64,000 nucleotides of DNA from an uncultured Prolixibacteraceae bacterium. GTDB taxonomy: Bacteria; Bacteroidota; Bacteroidia; Bacteroidales; Prolixibacteraceae. Below, piece by piece: positions 63,764 through 64,000 of this stretch (position 1 is the first letter of the stretch; each line of letters opens with the position of its first letter). A program made the position numbers and the translations under genes. Below the pieces are notes generated by a model. It was not told the DNA's origin. It saw only the letters and a program-made list of their open reading frames with translations, and made no database searches. Location: positions 33,988 to 97,987 of the forward strand of contig CAJXZG010000009.1 of NCBI GenBank assembly GCA_913063265.1, given 5' to 3'.

Positions 63764-64000
63764 TTATTCCTGCAGTTCATGTCTTACATAAAGAACAACT
63801 TTCCATACATCTTCAGGTCTCAGAATCTGACCTTGCGCACCCATAATTCCCCATCCCAAAGTAACCTGATGATACATTTCTCCTATTGGCTTGGCTTTCA
63901 TTTTTTCGTTAATCAAGGATGCCGGCGGATATGGATATCTTTTACTGGTATACAAATGCCCCTGACCATCACCAATTTCACCATGACATTGTTTACAATT
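63764..64000 (-). CDS. Monohaem c-type cytochrome of alternative complex III (ActE-like), 5'-truncated by the window edge
   Basis: The frame continues open past a TTG at 63955 to the window edge, so that TTG is not the start. Reading inward from 64000 gives N-C-K-Q-C-H-G (haem c motif at 63983-63997), then GDGQGHLYTSKRYPYPPASL and the axial-Met-like GWGIMGAQGQILRPEDVWKVVLYVRHEL. This pattern is that of the quinol:cytochrome c oxidoreductase monohaem subunit of alternative complex III. About 78 residues are inside the window; other Act genes should lie beyond the right edge. Confidence 0.85.
   Translation of the reverse strand, partial: NCKQCHGEIGDGQGHLYTSKRYPYPPASLINEKMKAKPIGEMYHQVTLGWGIMGAQGQILRPEDVWKVVLYVRHELQE

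Overview
The window is about 64 kb of AT-rich DNA (roughly 37% GC by eye) from a member of the Bacteroidota, most likely a marine or sediment Marinilabiliales/Prolixibacteraceae-type organism. Evidence for the phylum: a SusC/SusD pair, several Bacteroidota-type -7 promoter boxes (TAnnTTTG), a type IX secretion C-terminal domain, a b558-type succinate dehydrogenase, a monohaem cytochrome of alternative complex III, DUF3109 and LytS/LytTR regulators. The genus is an inference. I saw no rRNA, tRNA, CRISPR array, phage or complete insertion sequence.

Layout. 1-8.6 kb: a carbohydrate locus with a partial Gfo/Idh/MocA oxidoreductase, SusC, SusD, a Tat-exported sugar isomerase/epimerase and a lipoprotein Gfo/Idh/MocA enzyme, closed by a terminator shared with a convergent AraC regulator. 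8.7-14.3 kb: a corrinoid methyl-transfer island, with the AraC gene divergent from a B12-binding protein, a UROD/MtaA-type methyltransferase fused to two thioredoxin-like domains, a MetH-N/BHMT-type homocysteine methyltransferase and a G3E (CobW-type) GTPase. 14.4-15.8 kb: a TlpA-like lipoprotein. 16.1-19.6 kb: sdhCAB, followed by a relic of a second, divergent sdhB 3' end. 19.8-25.1 kb: miscellaneous genes (unknown protein, CPBP protease, DUF1080 lipoprotein, BtpA-like, FKBP, putative outer-membrane protein). 25.4-30.2 kb: a minus-strand block of TonB-dependent receptor, TPR-like protein, LytS-type kinase and LytTR regulator. 30.5-41.6 kb: mostly housekeeping genes (gpmI, DUF3109, acyl-CoA ligase, purM, prfA, pyrF) with a sulfatase, a VOC protein and an HD hydrolase. 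42-50 kb: sulfatase, GntP permease, GNAT, a glycoside-hydrolase-like gene broken by one in-frame TGA, and a T9SS-secreted beta-helix protein. 50-57 kb: peroxiredoxin, mfd and a BlaI/M56-TonB operon with operator dyads on its promoter. 57-64 kb: DUF302, cysK behind what looks like a cysteine-responsive attenuator, an ABC exporter, NfeD/flotillin, and the start-truncated alternative complex III cytochrome at the right edge.

The strongest unlabelled signals are: (1) the cysK leader, a 24-residue ORF with a Cys-Met-Cys-Cys run, mutually exclusive hairpins and a nine-T terminator just before cysK; (2) the corrinoid methyltransferase island with its UROD-thioredoxin fusion, altered zinc motif, variant GTPase and no visible reductive activase, next to a keto-sugar-type locus; (3) degenerate arrays with a 7-bp period and an ACTT/ACTG core in at least seven intergenic places; (4) a GIY-YIG gene bracketed by mirror-image palindromes; (5) the sdhB tail relic; (6) the operator/promoter overlap before blaI. 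Start sites were moved from the longest reading frame where a promoter box, signal peptide or family alignment argued for it.
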